45,994 nt of DNA, from assembly GCA_049511715.1 (NCBI GenBank), contig JBEKXU010000025.1:1-45994 (forward strand). The letters are read 5' to 3'. The notes below the pieces were generated by a model. That model was not told the origin of the DNA. It was given only the letters and a program-made list of their open reading frames with translations, and did no database searches. Position 1 is the stretch's first letter. The number at the start of each line of letters is the position of its first letter. Below, one piece after another: positions 25,680-33,604 of the stretch. This DNA is from JBEKHT01 sp049511715 (GTDB taxonomy: Bacteria; Chloroflexota; Anaerolineae; Anaerolineales; RBG-16-64-43). A program made the translations under genes and the position numbers.

Positions 25680-26199
25680 GGGCGGCCCTTAACCCCAACC
25701 AGTGCACTTTTAGGTACGGGCGGAGGGCTTCGACCGTCATCCCATCCACGCCCGGCGCACCCCCGTTGGCCTCGACACGTTTGAGCGCGGCGAACAGGTT
25801 CTTGCGTTTAAACACCTGCTCCCACACGCCCTCACCACCTGCCTCGGACATTCCCTCGCTCGGTGTCGGAGATTGCTTGGCCCTCTGGTCAGGTCTCGTT
25901 GGCTTCACCACCTCCACCCTCCCAGCAGGTCCCCTTGCGGGGAAGGCTGCCTTTTACGCTCATCCCACGAACCGCTCAAGTTCCTGTCCTCCTCAACGTT
26001 CGGCCCTTCCCGTTGTGACGCCAACGGTACTATGGCCTCGGCTGACCCCTGCTACCTCAATCCAACCTTTCAGTTGGAGTTACCGCTTTAGCAGTAAGGC
26101 AGCAGGTATCCCCAGATAAGAGCACTGGCTTTCCCCGCATCCCTGCCCGGTCTACCGTTTCGCCCCTTGATGGCTAGGACTTCGTGGTTGCTCGCCCAC

Positions 26200-26224
26200 C
26201 CTGGCCCGAGTGCCCAGGGCGGGC
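26200..26224 (+). repeat. 25-bp palindromic element, copy D
   Basis: Identical in all 25 bases to copy A. It lies in the non-coding ribozyme part of the intron, about 220 bases from the inferred 5' end, probably in domain I. Confidence 0.88.
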
Positions 26225-26450
26225 TCGTCCGGGCTTACGGCCTCTTACCGAGTTCGTGTCCCCTGGAACCCGGGGACCAGGGTTCCTCAGGTCGCGGGTT
26301 TGCCTCCGGCTTCCTCCGGACCCCGCCTCACGGCGACGCCTCCTGACCCGTGCGCTAAGGACGGGTTTGCCTTTGGCTACGGTTGGCGCCATCACCTCCG
26401 AGAAGGACTCTCACCTTCCAAGTCAGCGTTCATGCTGAGCGTACGAACGG

Positions 26451-26476
26451 CAAGGGGCAGGAAATCCTGCCCCTTG
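26451..26476 (-). terminator. Terminator of hpf
   Basis: CAAGGGGCAGG-AAAT-CCTGCCCCTTG, an 11-bp perfect stem, 23 bases after the hpf stop on the - strand. The T-run that would follow is missing because the intron begins within 10 bases. Confidence 0.75.
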
Positions 26477-26499
26477 GCCAGAACCCACCGGCGGGGTCT

Positions 26500-27063
26500 T
26501 CAGCGGAGCTCAGGTTCAATGATTCCGTACGTTCCATCGCGGCGCCGGTACAAGATGTTGATGTGCTCCGTGTGCACATTCAGGAACACAAAGAAACTCT
26601 CGTGCCCTAAGAGCAACATCTGTTCGATGGCCTCGGACTCGTCCATCGGGATGATCTCAAACCGCTTGCGCCGCGCAATCACTCCCTCGGCCGGGAGTCC
26701 TTCTTCCGACGCCGTTTCGTCCGCGGCTTCGGCCGTACTCGTCCCATCGCCCCGACCGCGATAGTGTTTCCCCTTGTACCGATCCAGACGACGGGTCAGT
26801 TTCTCCAGGGCCTTGTCCACGGAAGCAAACATGTCCTCGGAACGCTCCTCAGCTCGAAGCAGGATGGTCGGCCCTCGGGCGGTCAGTTGCGCAACCTGAC
26901 GATCGGAAGAACTGCGCGCCCCTTTCATGTACGTCAGCTCGACGTGCACCTTCTCGAGGTTGTCGAGGTGACGATCCAGCTTGGCCACCTTCTTGCGAAC
27001 ATACTCCTCCAGCTGGGGTGTGACGTCCATGTCCTTGCCCTTCACCGTGATGTCCAGGGTCAT
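26500..27063 (-). CDS. hpf: Long-form ribosome hibernation promoting factor
   Basis: HPF long form, 187 residues. The N-terminal domain (about 1-105) binds the 30S decoding region: MTLDITVKGKDMDVTPQLEEYVRKKVAKLDRHLDN, here spelled as the family pattern, and VDKALEKLTRRLDRYKGKH. A charged linker leads to the C-terminal dimerisation domain (about 130-187: KRFEIIPMDESEAIEQMLLL, GHESFFVFLN, YRRRDGTYGIIEPEL), which joins two 70S ribosomes into inactive 100S dimers. ATG 27063 has an excellent GGGAGG ribosome binding site. An open frame continues upstream but has no family resemblance. Confidence 0.95.
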   Translation of the reverse strand: MTLDITVKGKDMDVTPQLEEYVRKKVAKLDRHLDNLEKVHVELTYMKGARSSSDRQVAQLTARGPTILLRAEERSEDMFASVDKALEKLTRRLDRYKGKHYRGRGDGTSTAEAADETASEEGLPAEGVIARRKRFEIIPMDESEAIEQMLLLGHESFFVFLNVHTEHINILYRRRDGTYGIIEPELR

Positions 27064-27544
27064 GAATCCTCCCTTCCGAGGTCTGGTCCGGTTGGCCATC
27101 GATCGCCAACGGCGGCACCCTGCTGCGGGCAGCGCTCTGGGACCTTGGCTTCCCGGGAGGCTCTCCGCGAGCAGGGTCTCCGGTCTGCCGGCTGGATCCG
27201 CGTTGCCCGGACTGCAAGGCTCCTTTCCAGGAAAGGCTGTCCGGTCTGGCCAGACCGAAGAGAACTCTGGCAGCGAACGACAGGGCCGCGGCAAAGCGCT
27301 CCCGCCGATTATACCCGTGGGCCATCGAAGGTCACCGGCCCAAGAAGGCCTAGCCCCCTGCGACGGGAGGCGCAAGAGAAAAAGCGGTGGGGGTTCAACC
27401 TCCCCAGTGAAACCGATCGCCCTGGCCAAGCCCTTGCGCCCCCCAAGACGAAAAAGCCGGTCCGGGGGAGATCCCGAAGCCCTCCCGGACCGGCCACTCG
27501 AACCAGAGGATTCGCCCACGGGGCAGCCAGGAGCCTTGGGCCGT
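27064..27544. other. Intergenic region tadC / hpf
   Basis: About 480 bases on the - strand. It holds the strong tad operon terminator (27449-27496). The rest is the leader/promoter area of hpf, in which I could not fix a -10 box. No gene is seen. Confidence 0.45.
27449..27496 (-). terminator. Rho-independent terminator of the tad operon
   Basis: On the - strand GCCGGTCCGGG (27494-27484) pairs with CCCGGACCGGC (27466-27456) and is followed by TTTTTCG. Stem of 11 bp, about 50 bases after the tadC stop. Confidence 0.88.
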
Positions 27545-28492
27545 TCAACCTCCCCGGAGGATTGTGCCCAGTTGCGACTGCATCAAAGTCAAGCCGGCCG
27601 GGCCGAGCAAGATGATCAGAATGGACGGAAAGATCAGGAACACAAGCGGCAGCATCATTTTCACAGGCGCTTGCCGTGCCTGCTCCTCGGCGACCTGGCG
27701 CCGGCGGACCCGCATCTGGTCGGATTGGATGCGCAGGACGCGGCCCATGCTCACTCCTAACTGCTCCGACTGGATCACTGCGGCCACAAAGCTCGTCATC
27801 TCGGTCAGCCCGATGCGGTCGGCCATATCCCGCAGGGCCTCGCGCCGCAGCTTGCCCAGGCGGATTTCCTGGATGACCCGGCCAAAGGCAAGGCCCAGTT
27901 CATTCTCCCATTCCTCATTCACCTTTCCCATGGCCGCATCAAAGCCGAGCCCGGCCTCCACGCAGATTGTCAGCAGGTCCAGCGCATCCGGCATTGCCTT
28001 GCGGACATGGTCCTGGCGGCGGCTCACTCGGCTCTCCAGCCAGAGGCGAGGAAAGAAATAGCCGATGAGAAGGAAAAGAACCGTCAAGAGCAGGGTGGTG
28101 AACCAGTGGTGTTGTCCCGGAGCGATGATGAACATGAGCAACACGATCCCGCCAAACCCGACGGCCCCCACGATCTGAAGGGCCCAGAAGATCGTCGGAT
28201 CCAATCCGGCGGGGTTGCCGGCCATCTCCAACTTCTGGTGGATGGTGGTCAGGTTGGCCTTGGGAGTGAATCGCAGGGCCAGTTGCCCAAGGGTGCGCAG
28301 AAACGGCAGGACGACCCGGTCCTGGAAAGACTGTCCCATTTCGATCTCTTCCAGGGAAGCCATCCGGTCGCGCGCGACATATTCCTTGATCCGGTCTTGG
28401 AGGGGGTCGCCAGCGGCAGGCAAGCGCAGGCCGGCATAGACCAGCCCGGCGGCGATCAGCAGGATGATCACGATGACGATGGCGGTAAGCAT
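27545..28492 (-). CDS. tadC: Tad pilus inner-membrane platform protein TadC
   Basis: A 315-residue type II secretion F-domain protein of the Tad system. One N-terminal span (TAIVIVIILLIAAGLVYAG), a pair of spans around 105-155, the cytoplasmic F domain (VRKAMPDALDLLTICVEAGLGFDAAMGKV, GLTEMTSFVAAVIQSEQLGVSMGRVL) and a C-terminal span (MLPLVFLIFPSILIILLGPA). With TadB it forms the membrane platform on which the CpaF ATPase assembles Flp pilin. The ATG at 28492 follows the tadB stop by 4 bases, with GAGGTG inside the end of tadB as ribosome binding site. Last gene of the operon. Confidence 0.95.
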   Translation of the reverse strand: MLTAIVIVIILLIAAGLVYAGLRLPAAGDPLQDRIKEYVARDRMASLEEIEMGQSFQDRVVLPFLRTLGQLALRFTPKANLTTIHQKLEMAGNPAGLDPTIFWALQIVGAVGFGGIVLLMFIIAPGQHHWFTTLLLTVLFLLIGYFFPRLWLESRVSRRQDHVRKAMPDALDLLTICVEAGLGFDAAMGKVNEEWENELGLAFGRVIQEIRLGKLRREALRDMADRIGLTEMTSFVAAVIQSEQLGVSMGRVLRIQSDQMRVRRRQVAEEQARQAPVKMMLPLVFLIFPSILIILLGPAGLTLMQSQLGTILRGG

Positions 28493-28496
28493 AGCG

Positions 28497-29465
28497 TCAC
28501 ACCTCGATGGCAGCGACCTTTTGCACGGCAAAGAACCCCGCGAGGATCATCACGAGCCCAAGGATGAGCATGGGGATTCCGCATGTCCGCGTGTCCGGAG
28601 AAAAGAACGTCATGATGTATTTGCGGTTGATGAAATACAGAAACAGCCCCAGTGCAAAGGGGATGGCAGCCACCAGATAGCCGGTGAAGCGCTGTTGCGA
28701 GGTAAGGACTCGGATCTCCCCCTTGATGCGGATGCGCTCCCGAATCGTGAAGGAAATCGTATCCAGAATCTCCGCCAGATTCCCGCCTACCTCGCGCTGG
28801 ATGTTCATGGCGGTCACCATCAATTTCAGATCCGCGCTCGGCATGCGGCGCAACAAACCCTCGAGCGCAGGTTCGAGGGAGACCCCCAATTGCATCTCCT
28901 GGACCACGCGGTGGATCTCCATCGATATCGGCGCGGGCATCTCCTTGGCTACAGCCTCGAGGGCCTGCATCACCGAGTACCCAGCTCTCAGGCTGTTGAC
29001 CGTCAGGTTGATCATGTCCGGAAGCTGGTTTTCGAATGCATGCAGCCGACCTCCCTGCCGGGACCGGACATAAACCCCGGGGATGAACAGCCCAGCGATG
29101 ACTCCCAGCAAGGCGAAGGGAATCGACCGGGCCAGGACGCCCGCCAGGATCCCAACAAAGACCCCCGAGATCGCAATCAGGGCAATGTATTCGGCCGGCC
29201 GAAGTTTCAGGTCGGCGCGCGCCAGGTCTCGGGAGATCTTGGAAAAAAGCCCCGACTTGGCAAAGCGGCTCTCCAGCAGGTCAGCCAGAGGGCTGGCTCG
29301 AACGACCGGGGCGGCGCCGTCACCGGGCGCGGCCGCCAGAGCCGTCTCCGTGTACTGGCTCAGCCGTTCCTCCACGACATCCTTCTGGCCTCCCAGCACG
29401 AGGGCAGCCAAGACCAAGAGCACTGCGGTGCCTGCCAGCACCCCCGCCAACAGTGTCGCGCTCAT
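28497..29465 (-). CDS. tadB: Tad pilus inner-membrane platform protein TadB
   Basis: 322 residues. N-terminal span (LLAGVLAGTAVLLVLAALVLGG), two spans about 92-135, the F domain (FENQLPDMINLTVNSLRAGYSVMQALEAVAKE, LKLMVTAMNIQREVGGNLAEILDTI) and two C-terminal spans. It is the partner of TadC. It starts 24 bases after cpaF. The motif DLKLMVTAMNIQREVGGNLAEIL is typical for TadB. Confidence 0.95.
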   Translation of the reverse strand: MSATLLAGVLAGTAVLLVLAALVLGGQKDVVEERLSQYTETALAAAPGDGAAPVVRASPLADLLESRFAKSGLFSKISRDLARADLKLRPAEYIALIAISGVFVGILAGVLARSIPFALLGVIAGLFIPGVYVRSRQGGRLHAFENQLPDMINLTVNSLRAGYSVMQALEAVAKEMPAPISMEIHRVVQEMQLGVSLEPALEGLLRRMPSADLKLMVTAMNIQREVGGNLAEILDTISFTIRERIRIKGEIRVLTSQQRFTGYLVAAIPFALGLFLYFINRKYIMTFFSPDTRTCGIPMLILGLVMILAGFFAVQKVAAIEV

Positions 29466-29488
29466 TGCGTCCGCTCCCTTCCCCCAGC

Positions 29489-30889
29489 CTAATAGCGGGG
29501 ACGATCCCCGATCCCAAAGACGGAAGCGGGAAGGCGGATATTGGCGGCCTCGATGCGGTCCATGAACTTGGGCCTCAGGCCCGACGGCCGCAGCCGGCCA
29601 ATGATCCGCCCGTCCTCAATGCCCGTTTGCTCGAAGACGAACAGGTCGGTCATCGTGATGACCTCCCCCTCCATCCCGTGGATCTCCGAAATATTGACGA
29701 CCCGCCGTGTCCCATCCTGCAGACGTTCCTGGTGGACGATCAAATTGATCGCCGAAGAGATCTGTTCGCGGATGGCGCGGGAGGGCAGATCCATCCCCGC
29801 CATGAGAACCATGGTCTCCAACCGGGAAAGCGAATCGCGGGGGCTGTTTGAGTGCAAGGTGGTCATGGAGCCATCATGGCCCGTGTTCATCGCCTGAAGC
29901 ATATCCAGCGCCGCATCATCGCGCACCTCTCCGACGATGATCCGGTCGGGCCGCATGCGCAAAGAGTTGACTACCAGGTCGCGTATCGTGACCTCCCCGC
30001 GACCCTCGATATTCGGAGGGCGCGACTCCAGAGAGATCACATGGTCCTGGCGCAGCTGGAGCTCGGCCGCATTCTCGATGGTGATGATCCGCTCGACCGA
30101 AGGGATGAACTGGGAAAGGATGTTCAGCAGGGTGGTCTTGCCGGAGCCGGTGCCACCGGAAATCACCATGTTGAGCCGGGACACGACACAGGCCCGCAGG
30201 AACTCCACCGCCTCGGCCGTCAGGGTTCCGAAGCGCAGCAGGTCCTCAATGGTGATCGGGATGCGAGCGAACTTGCGGACGGTCAAAACCGGCCCGACCA
30301 GGGAAATCGGTGGGATGACCGCGTTAACGCGCGACCCGTCTGGAAGACGGGCGTCCACGTACGGGCTCGACTCGTCAATGCGCCGGCCCAAGGGCGAAAC
30401 GATGCGATCCATGATCCGCAAGACGTGATCGTCGCTTTCAAAGGTCATGCCGGTGCGCTCGATCTTGCCCTTGCGCTCCACATAGACATTCTTGCAGCCG
30501 TTCACCATGATCTCGGTGATGGTGTCGTCCGCCAGAAGCGGCTCCAGAGGGCCAAAACCGAGAATCTCCGCGACAATGGCCTCGAACAGACGCCGTTTCT
30601 CCGCCCGCGACAGGACGGTGTTCTCCTCCACCAGGATGCTCTCAAACAGCTCCTCGATGGTCTGGCGCACCTCCGCGGTCTGGCTCACATCCATGGAGGG
30701 ATCCAGTTGGCTGAGGAGCTTGTTCTGGACACGAGTCTTCAGGTCGAAGTAGCTATCTCTCCCCTCCCGGCCCGAGGCGGGCGCGGCCGCAGTCGGACGG
30801 GCCCGCAACTCCGTCAGCCGCGAGGGGCTGAGGTCCTCGGCTTGAGGGGTAGCGGTTTGACCTTGTTCAATTCGCTTCAGGAGAGACAT
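29489..30889 (-). CDS. cpaF: Tad pilus assembly ATPase CpaF/TadA
   Basis: The 466-residue hexameric secretion ATPase that powers Flp pilus assembly. N-terminal helical domain (about 50-135: LLADDTITEIMVNGCKNVYVER), then the RecA-like core: Walker A GGTGSGKTT (245-253), Asp box ENAAELQL, Walker B RIIVGEVR, His box GHDGSMTTLHSNSPRDSLSRLE. Length and order are standard. It sits between cpaE (37 bases upstream) and tadB. The start ATG 30889 has GGTGAG before it. Confidence 0.96.
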   Translation of the reverse strand: MSLLKRIEQGQTATPQAEDLSPSRLTELRARPTAAAPASGREGRDSYFDLKTRVQNKLLSQLDPSMDVSQTAEVRQTIEELFESILVEENTVLSRAEKRRLFEAIVAEILGFGPLEPLLADDTITEIMVNGCKNVYVERKGKIERTGMTFESDDHVLRIMDRIVSPLGRRIDESSPYVDARLPDGSRVNAVIPPISLVGPVLTVRKFARIPITIEDLLRFGTLTAEAVEFLRACVVSRLNMVISGGTGSGKTTLLNILSQFIPSVERIITIENAAELQLRQDHVISLESRPPNIEGRGEVTIRDLVVNSLRMRPDRIIVGEVRDDAALDMLQAMNTGHDGSMTTLHSNSPRDSLSRLETMVLMAGMDLPSRAIREQISSAINLIVHQERLQDGTRRVVNISEIHGMEGEVITMTDLFVFEQTGIEDGRIIGRLRPSGLRPKFMDRIEAANIRLPASVFGIGDRPRY

Positions 30890-30926
30890 TTCTCACCCTC
30901 CCCTTCGGGGTTTCGGGACCCTGCAG

Positions 30927-32165
30927 CTAGGCCCTCGCTCCCAGAAGGCGAGGGCGGGCTGGCTTCTTGACTTCGGCTTCCTCTTCTTCTTTTTTCTCAG
31001 CCAGCCGGGTTCGGACCGTCTGCGCGAGCTCCAGGACGGCCCGCGCGATCGGCCGCGAGCGGTCACCCAGCATGAAGGGTTGGCCCTGATTAGTGGCCGG
31101 AATCATTGTCCGCTCGTCCAGCGGAATCTGGCCGACCACCGGTTGCTTAAGATTGTCCGACACGGCCTCGGCCGTGATGCCGTAGCGCTTGTCCACGCGG
31201 TTCATGACCAGCAACACCCTCCCGGCCGAGTAGCCGATAGCCTCCAAAACATCATAGAAGAGGCGCACATTCTTGATGGAGGGGATGTCCGGCGTGGCCA
31301 CCAGGATCACCAAGTCGCTGGCATCCAGGGCGCTGATGGTCAAATCATTGAGCCCGCTTTGCGTGTCGACGATCACATACTGGTACAGCCCGGCCAGAAA
31401 GTGCAGCACCTTGCCGAACTGCTCGGCGTGCACCTTGTCGCCCTTCTCGGGGGAAGCGGGAGCGGTAAACACATGCAGGCCCGTGGCATGCGCCACGGCG
31501 ACGTCCTCCACCAGATCCGCATCGATCTCGTTGGCCTGAGCCGCCAGGTCGGCCACGTCGTTCTTGGCCAGCAGGTTGAGGAAAACCGCCACATCGCCGT
31601 ACTGGATCGAGGCATCCACCAAGGCCGACGGGGTATCCTCCGTCTGGAGGACCATCGCCAAGTTGCAGGCCAAGGTCGTCTTCCCGGTCCCTCCTTTGGG
31701 GGAGTAGACGGCGACAATCTTGCCCTCCCGCCGCGTCTTCCTGTCTTTCCCCGTATCGACCCCACCGGGGCCCGTCAGCATGCCGGTCGGCTTAAGGCTG
31801 CTGAGTTTGCGTATGGTGGCAACCAGCTCATCCGCGGAGGGCGGCTTGGTGAGAAAGGCGCGCGCGCCCGCCATCATTGCCCGACGAATGTAGTCGGACT
31901 CGCTTTGCACCGACAGGATCGTAACTTGAGCCCGCGGGGCGACTTCCAGGACCGCCTCCGTCGCGGCGATTCCGTCCATGTCGGGCATGTTGATGTCCAT
32001 GATCACGACGTTGGGCTGGGTGTCCTTGGTAAGGCTGATGGCCTCCTTGCCGCTCCGCGCCGTACCCACCACCTCCATATCGGCTTCAAACTGCAGGAGC
32101 TTCCGGAGGCTCTCGCGCGTCTCGGCAAAATCGTCAACGATGACTACACGGATCTTGTCCGGCAC
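30927..32165 (-). CDS. cpaE: Receiver domain fused to a CpaE/TadZ-type ParA/MinD ATPase
   Basis: A 412-residue fusion. Residues 1-125 are a complete response-regulator receiver: acidic pair Asp11/Asp12, phospho-acceptor Asp57 (VVIMDINMPDMDG), Lys107 (LTKPP). Residues about 145-385 are a MinD/ParA-type ATPase with deviant Walker A PKGGTGKTT (156-164), YVIVDTQSGLND and ILVATPDIPSIKNVR. A Glu-rich then basic tail follows. CpaE/TadZ places the Tad machine in the cell, often at a pole. Many CpaE proteins have a degenerate receiver; here all key residues are kept, so control by phosphorylation is plausible. GTG start with GAGGGG before it; 10 bases after cpaB. Confidence 0.93.
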   Translation of the reverse strand: MPDKIRVVIVDDFAETRESLRKLLQFEADMEVVGTARSGKEAISLTKDTQPNVVIMDINMPDMDGIAATEAVLEVAPRAQVTILSVQSESDYIRRAMMAGARAFLTKPPSADELVATIRKLSSLKPTGMLTGPGGVDTGKDRKTRREGKIVAVYSPKGGTGKTTLACNLAMVLQTEDTPSALVDASIQYGDVAVFLNLLAKNDVADLAAQANEIDADLVEDVAVAHATGLHVFTAPASPEKGDKVHAEQFGKVLHFLAGLYQYVIVDTQSGLNDLTISALDASDLVILVATPDIPSIKNVRLFYDVLEAIGYSAGRVLLVMNRVDKRYGITAEAVSDNLKQPVVGQIPLDERTMIPATNQGQPFMLGDRSRPIARAVLELAQTVRTRLAEKKEEEEAEVKKPARPRLLGARA

Positions 32166-32175
32166 GGTCCCCTCA

Positions 32176-33228
32176 TTACTTGGTGGGCACCTGATCGTTC
32201 GTCAGGACCGGAATAAAAGCCTGATTCACGGAATTGGCCAGACCGTAGGGCAGCTTGGGAGGCAGAGTAATGTTGCGCGAGGTGATCAATTGTTGCAGGT
32301 CCCAGCTTGGCAGGTTCAATGCGGCCGTGTCCCCCGTCGAGCGAAGCGCCAAGCTCAGATCTCCGCCCGTCTTCATGACCAAGTTCACCGCCAGGGCATC
32401 CGAAGGAGAAAGCTCGAGAATGATGATATCGGGCTCCTCGGGGGCGCTGGGAGTAACCTGGGCCCCTGCCGCCCCGACTCCCTGCGCGGCAGGCTGCGCC
32501 GCAGTCGACCCGCCAGTGGTCACGGTCCCGACATGAAGCACGCGGGCATTGGGAACCAGGATCGCGCTCACGGGCCTTGCTCTCTGCGTCTCGGAAGGAA
32601 TGGCAAACGTCCCCACCGTACCGGTCAGCCCGGAGTTGGTAACCAGTGTTCCGTTGTCGTATTCGTTCTCTTTCAGGGCTCCGGTCTGATCCACGTTGAA
32701 CACCTCGAGCTTGTCCGGGAGAAGTGATTGGAAATTGGGATCCAAGTCCACAAAGAACAGCGTGGCCAGGATCGCCACGTGGTCTCCCCGCTGAGGAGCA
32801 AAGGCAACGCCGGACAAGCGGGTCAGCGGGATGGCAATCGCCAGGTCCCCTGGGGCAATGTCAAGGGCGATATCTGACCCCGCCAGGGTCACGCCCGCCA
32901 TCGACTGCCCAACCTGGCTCGTGAAGATCGGCTCCCCGCGCTGGATGTCCACGCGGGCGCGCATGCCCATGATGCTCGCCTCATCCGTAACCAGCCCATT
33001 CAGCCGGTAGAGGGTGGGCCAAGGACCCATGGTTACGTTGTCCTGGGCGATGAAAGCCCCCGCGGGAATGTCCTGCGACGCGAAGACCACCTGGAACACG
33101 CTGATGGGCGCGGGCGTGGCCACGACAGCCGCCCGGCCGCCCCCGGAGCTCATGCGCGTCCACACCAGGACCAGCCCGGCGACAATCAGGAGCAAGATGC
33201 CGATGATAAGCAGCAAGCGGCGACGCAT
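32176..33228 (-). CDS. cpaB: Flp pilus assembly protein CpaB/RcpC
   Basis: 350 residues. N-terminal membrane anchor (LLLIIGILLLIVAGLVLVW), then an SAF domain (about 50-120: FASQDIPAGAFIAQDNV, RVDIQRGEPIFTSQVG) and the RcpC domain (ALDIAPGDLAIAIPLTRLSGVAFAPQRGDHVAILA). CpaB is a periplasmic component of Tad pili in which the SAF domain may bind glycan. First gene of the operon, with GAGGAGGAATGT before the ATG and a strong promoter about 125 bases upstream. A low-complexity Ala/Gln/Pro loop occupies about residues 245-270. Confidence 0.92.
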   Translation of the reverse strand: MRRRLLLIIGILLLIVAGLVLVWTRMSSGGGRAAVVATPAPISVFQVVFASQDIPAGAFIAQDNVTMGPWPTLYRLNGLVTDEASIMGMRARVDIQRGEPIFTSQVGQSMAGVTLAGSDIALDIAPGDLAIAIPLTRLSGVAFAPQRGDHVAILATLFFVDLDPNFQSLLPDKLEVFNVDQTGALKENEYDNGTLVTNSGLTGTVGTFAIPSETQRARPVSAILVPNARVLHVGTVTTGGSTAAQPAAQGVGAAGAQVTPSAPEEPDIIILELSPSDALAVNLVMKTGGDLSLALRSTGDTAALNLPSWDLQQLITSRNITLPPKLPYGLANSVNQAFIPVLTNDQVPTK

Positions 33229-33351
33229 ACATTCCTCCTCGGGCTAGCTGACTCGAGCGCGAGGCCTCAACGGGAATCCCCCCAGGCTGCAGGCTGGCCC
33301 AAGAGCCTTCCGCAATGGCAAATCTGGCGCACTTTGCCTGGAGCGGCGCCT

Positions 33352-33379
33352 ATGATACATCGAAAGGTCCGATTGTCAA
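33352..33379 (-). promoter_or_regulatory. Sigma-70-type promoter of the tad operon
   Basis: On the - strand TTGACA (33379-33374), a 16-base spacer and TATCAT (33357-33352). It lies 125 bases before cpaB and just past the flp1 terminator hairpin, so the secretion genes are transcribed separately from the pilin gene. Confidence 0.75.
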
Positions 33380-33402
33380 GCCAGCCCCGATTGGGACGGA
33401 AA

Positions 33403-33427
33403 GGGGCCTCCCTATCGGCGAGGCCCC
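33403..33427 (-). terminator. Terminator of flp gene 1
   Basis: GGGGCCTC and GAGGCCCC pair across a 9-base loop, 31 bases after the pilin stop on the - strand, followed by TTTCC. It separates the abundant pilin transcript from the tad operon. Confidence 0.7.
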
Positions 33428-33457
33428 TCCAGGCGGTTCAAACTCGCTGCAACAAAA

Positions 33458-33604
33458 CTAGATGCTATGCACGATATTGCTAAATACGTTGCCAATAGCC
33501 GGGCCAAGCAGCGACAGGATCACAATCACTACAACCGCTACCAAGACAAGAATCAGTGCGTATTCAACAAGGCCTTGACCTCTCTGGCGCATGCTCTTGA
33601 ACAT
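33458..33604 (-). CDS. flp: Flp-type pilin 1
   Basis: Only 48 residues, a Flp/Fap pilin. The prepilin site is GQG-LVEYAL: cleavage after Gly, with the conserved Glu-Tyr pair of Flp pilins at +3/+4. The rest is one hydrophobic helix (ALILVLVAVVVIVILSLLG) and a short tail. AAAGGAGGATAAG precedes ATG 33604, a very strong ribosome binding site. It has its own -10 box (TATAAT, 33657-33652) and terminator. 43 of 48 residues equal pilin 2. Needs a TadV/CpaA prepilin peptidase, which is not in the window. Confidence 0.93.
   Translation of the reverse strand: MFKSMRQRGQGLVEYALILVLVAVVVIVILSLLGPAIGNVFSNIVHSI

Larger units (their letters stand above)
24458..25917 (-). pseudogene. ltrA: Group II intron reverse transcriptase/maturase split by palindromic insertions
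   Basis: The maturase is read in three frames: 25917 to about 25407 (KNLFAALKRVEANGGAPG, VRRVEIPKPDGGVRLLGIPT, SYGFRPKRRAQDAV), about 25406 to 25165 (VVDIDLEKFFDRVNHDKLM, GTPQGGPLSPLLANIMLDD), and about 25139 to 24458 (the catalytic YADDC box and the maturase domain LEKKLKLRVNEKKSAV, KFLGFSFF, LNEYLRGWMGYFRL). The breaks coincide exactly with two 25-bp insertions. Deleting them restores QGY-IREGYTWVVDID and LDDL-DKELEK without any other change. A third insertion of 24 bp is in frame (8 extra residues in the N-terminal domain). Unless the insertions are bypassed, the protein is not made; the otherwise intact gene implies recent inactivation. Confidence 0.88.
24423..26444 (-). mobile_element. 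Group II intron next to the hpf terminator (class C-like placement)
   Basis: A retroelement of about 2.0 kb on the - strand. The 3' part shows domain V (about 24461-24495: ACCGCCGGA...TCCGGTGGT stem with TGCGG/GCATG) and domain VI (24431-24456), ending CTACTCGAT, a typical bacterial intron 3' end (about 24423). The 5' part has GCTGACTTGGAAGG and GTGAGAGTCC near the expected domain I start; the 5' end is placed at GTACGC (26444) by inference. It lies 7 bases beyond the hpf terminator hairpin, as class C introns prefer. It carries a maturase gene and four palindromic insertions. Confidence 0.8.

Noticed and set aside
26272..26292. Possible fifth copy of the 25-bp palindrome (CCTGG-N10-CCAGGG)
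   Set aside because: It lacks the CRGGC tail and has a different spacer; it may be an ordinary stem of intron domain I.
31080..32216. Long + strand frame opposite cpaE
   Set aside because: Its His/Asp/Gln/Gly-rich translation is the mirror of the cpaE coding bias; no independent start signal.
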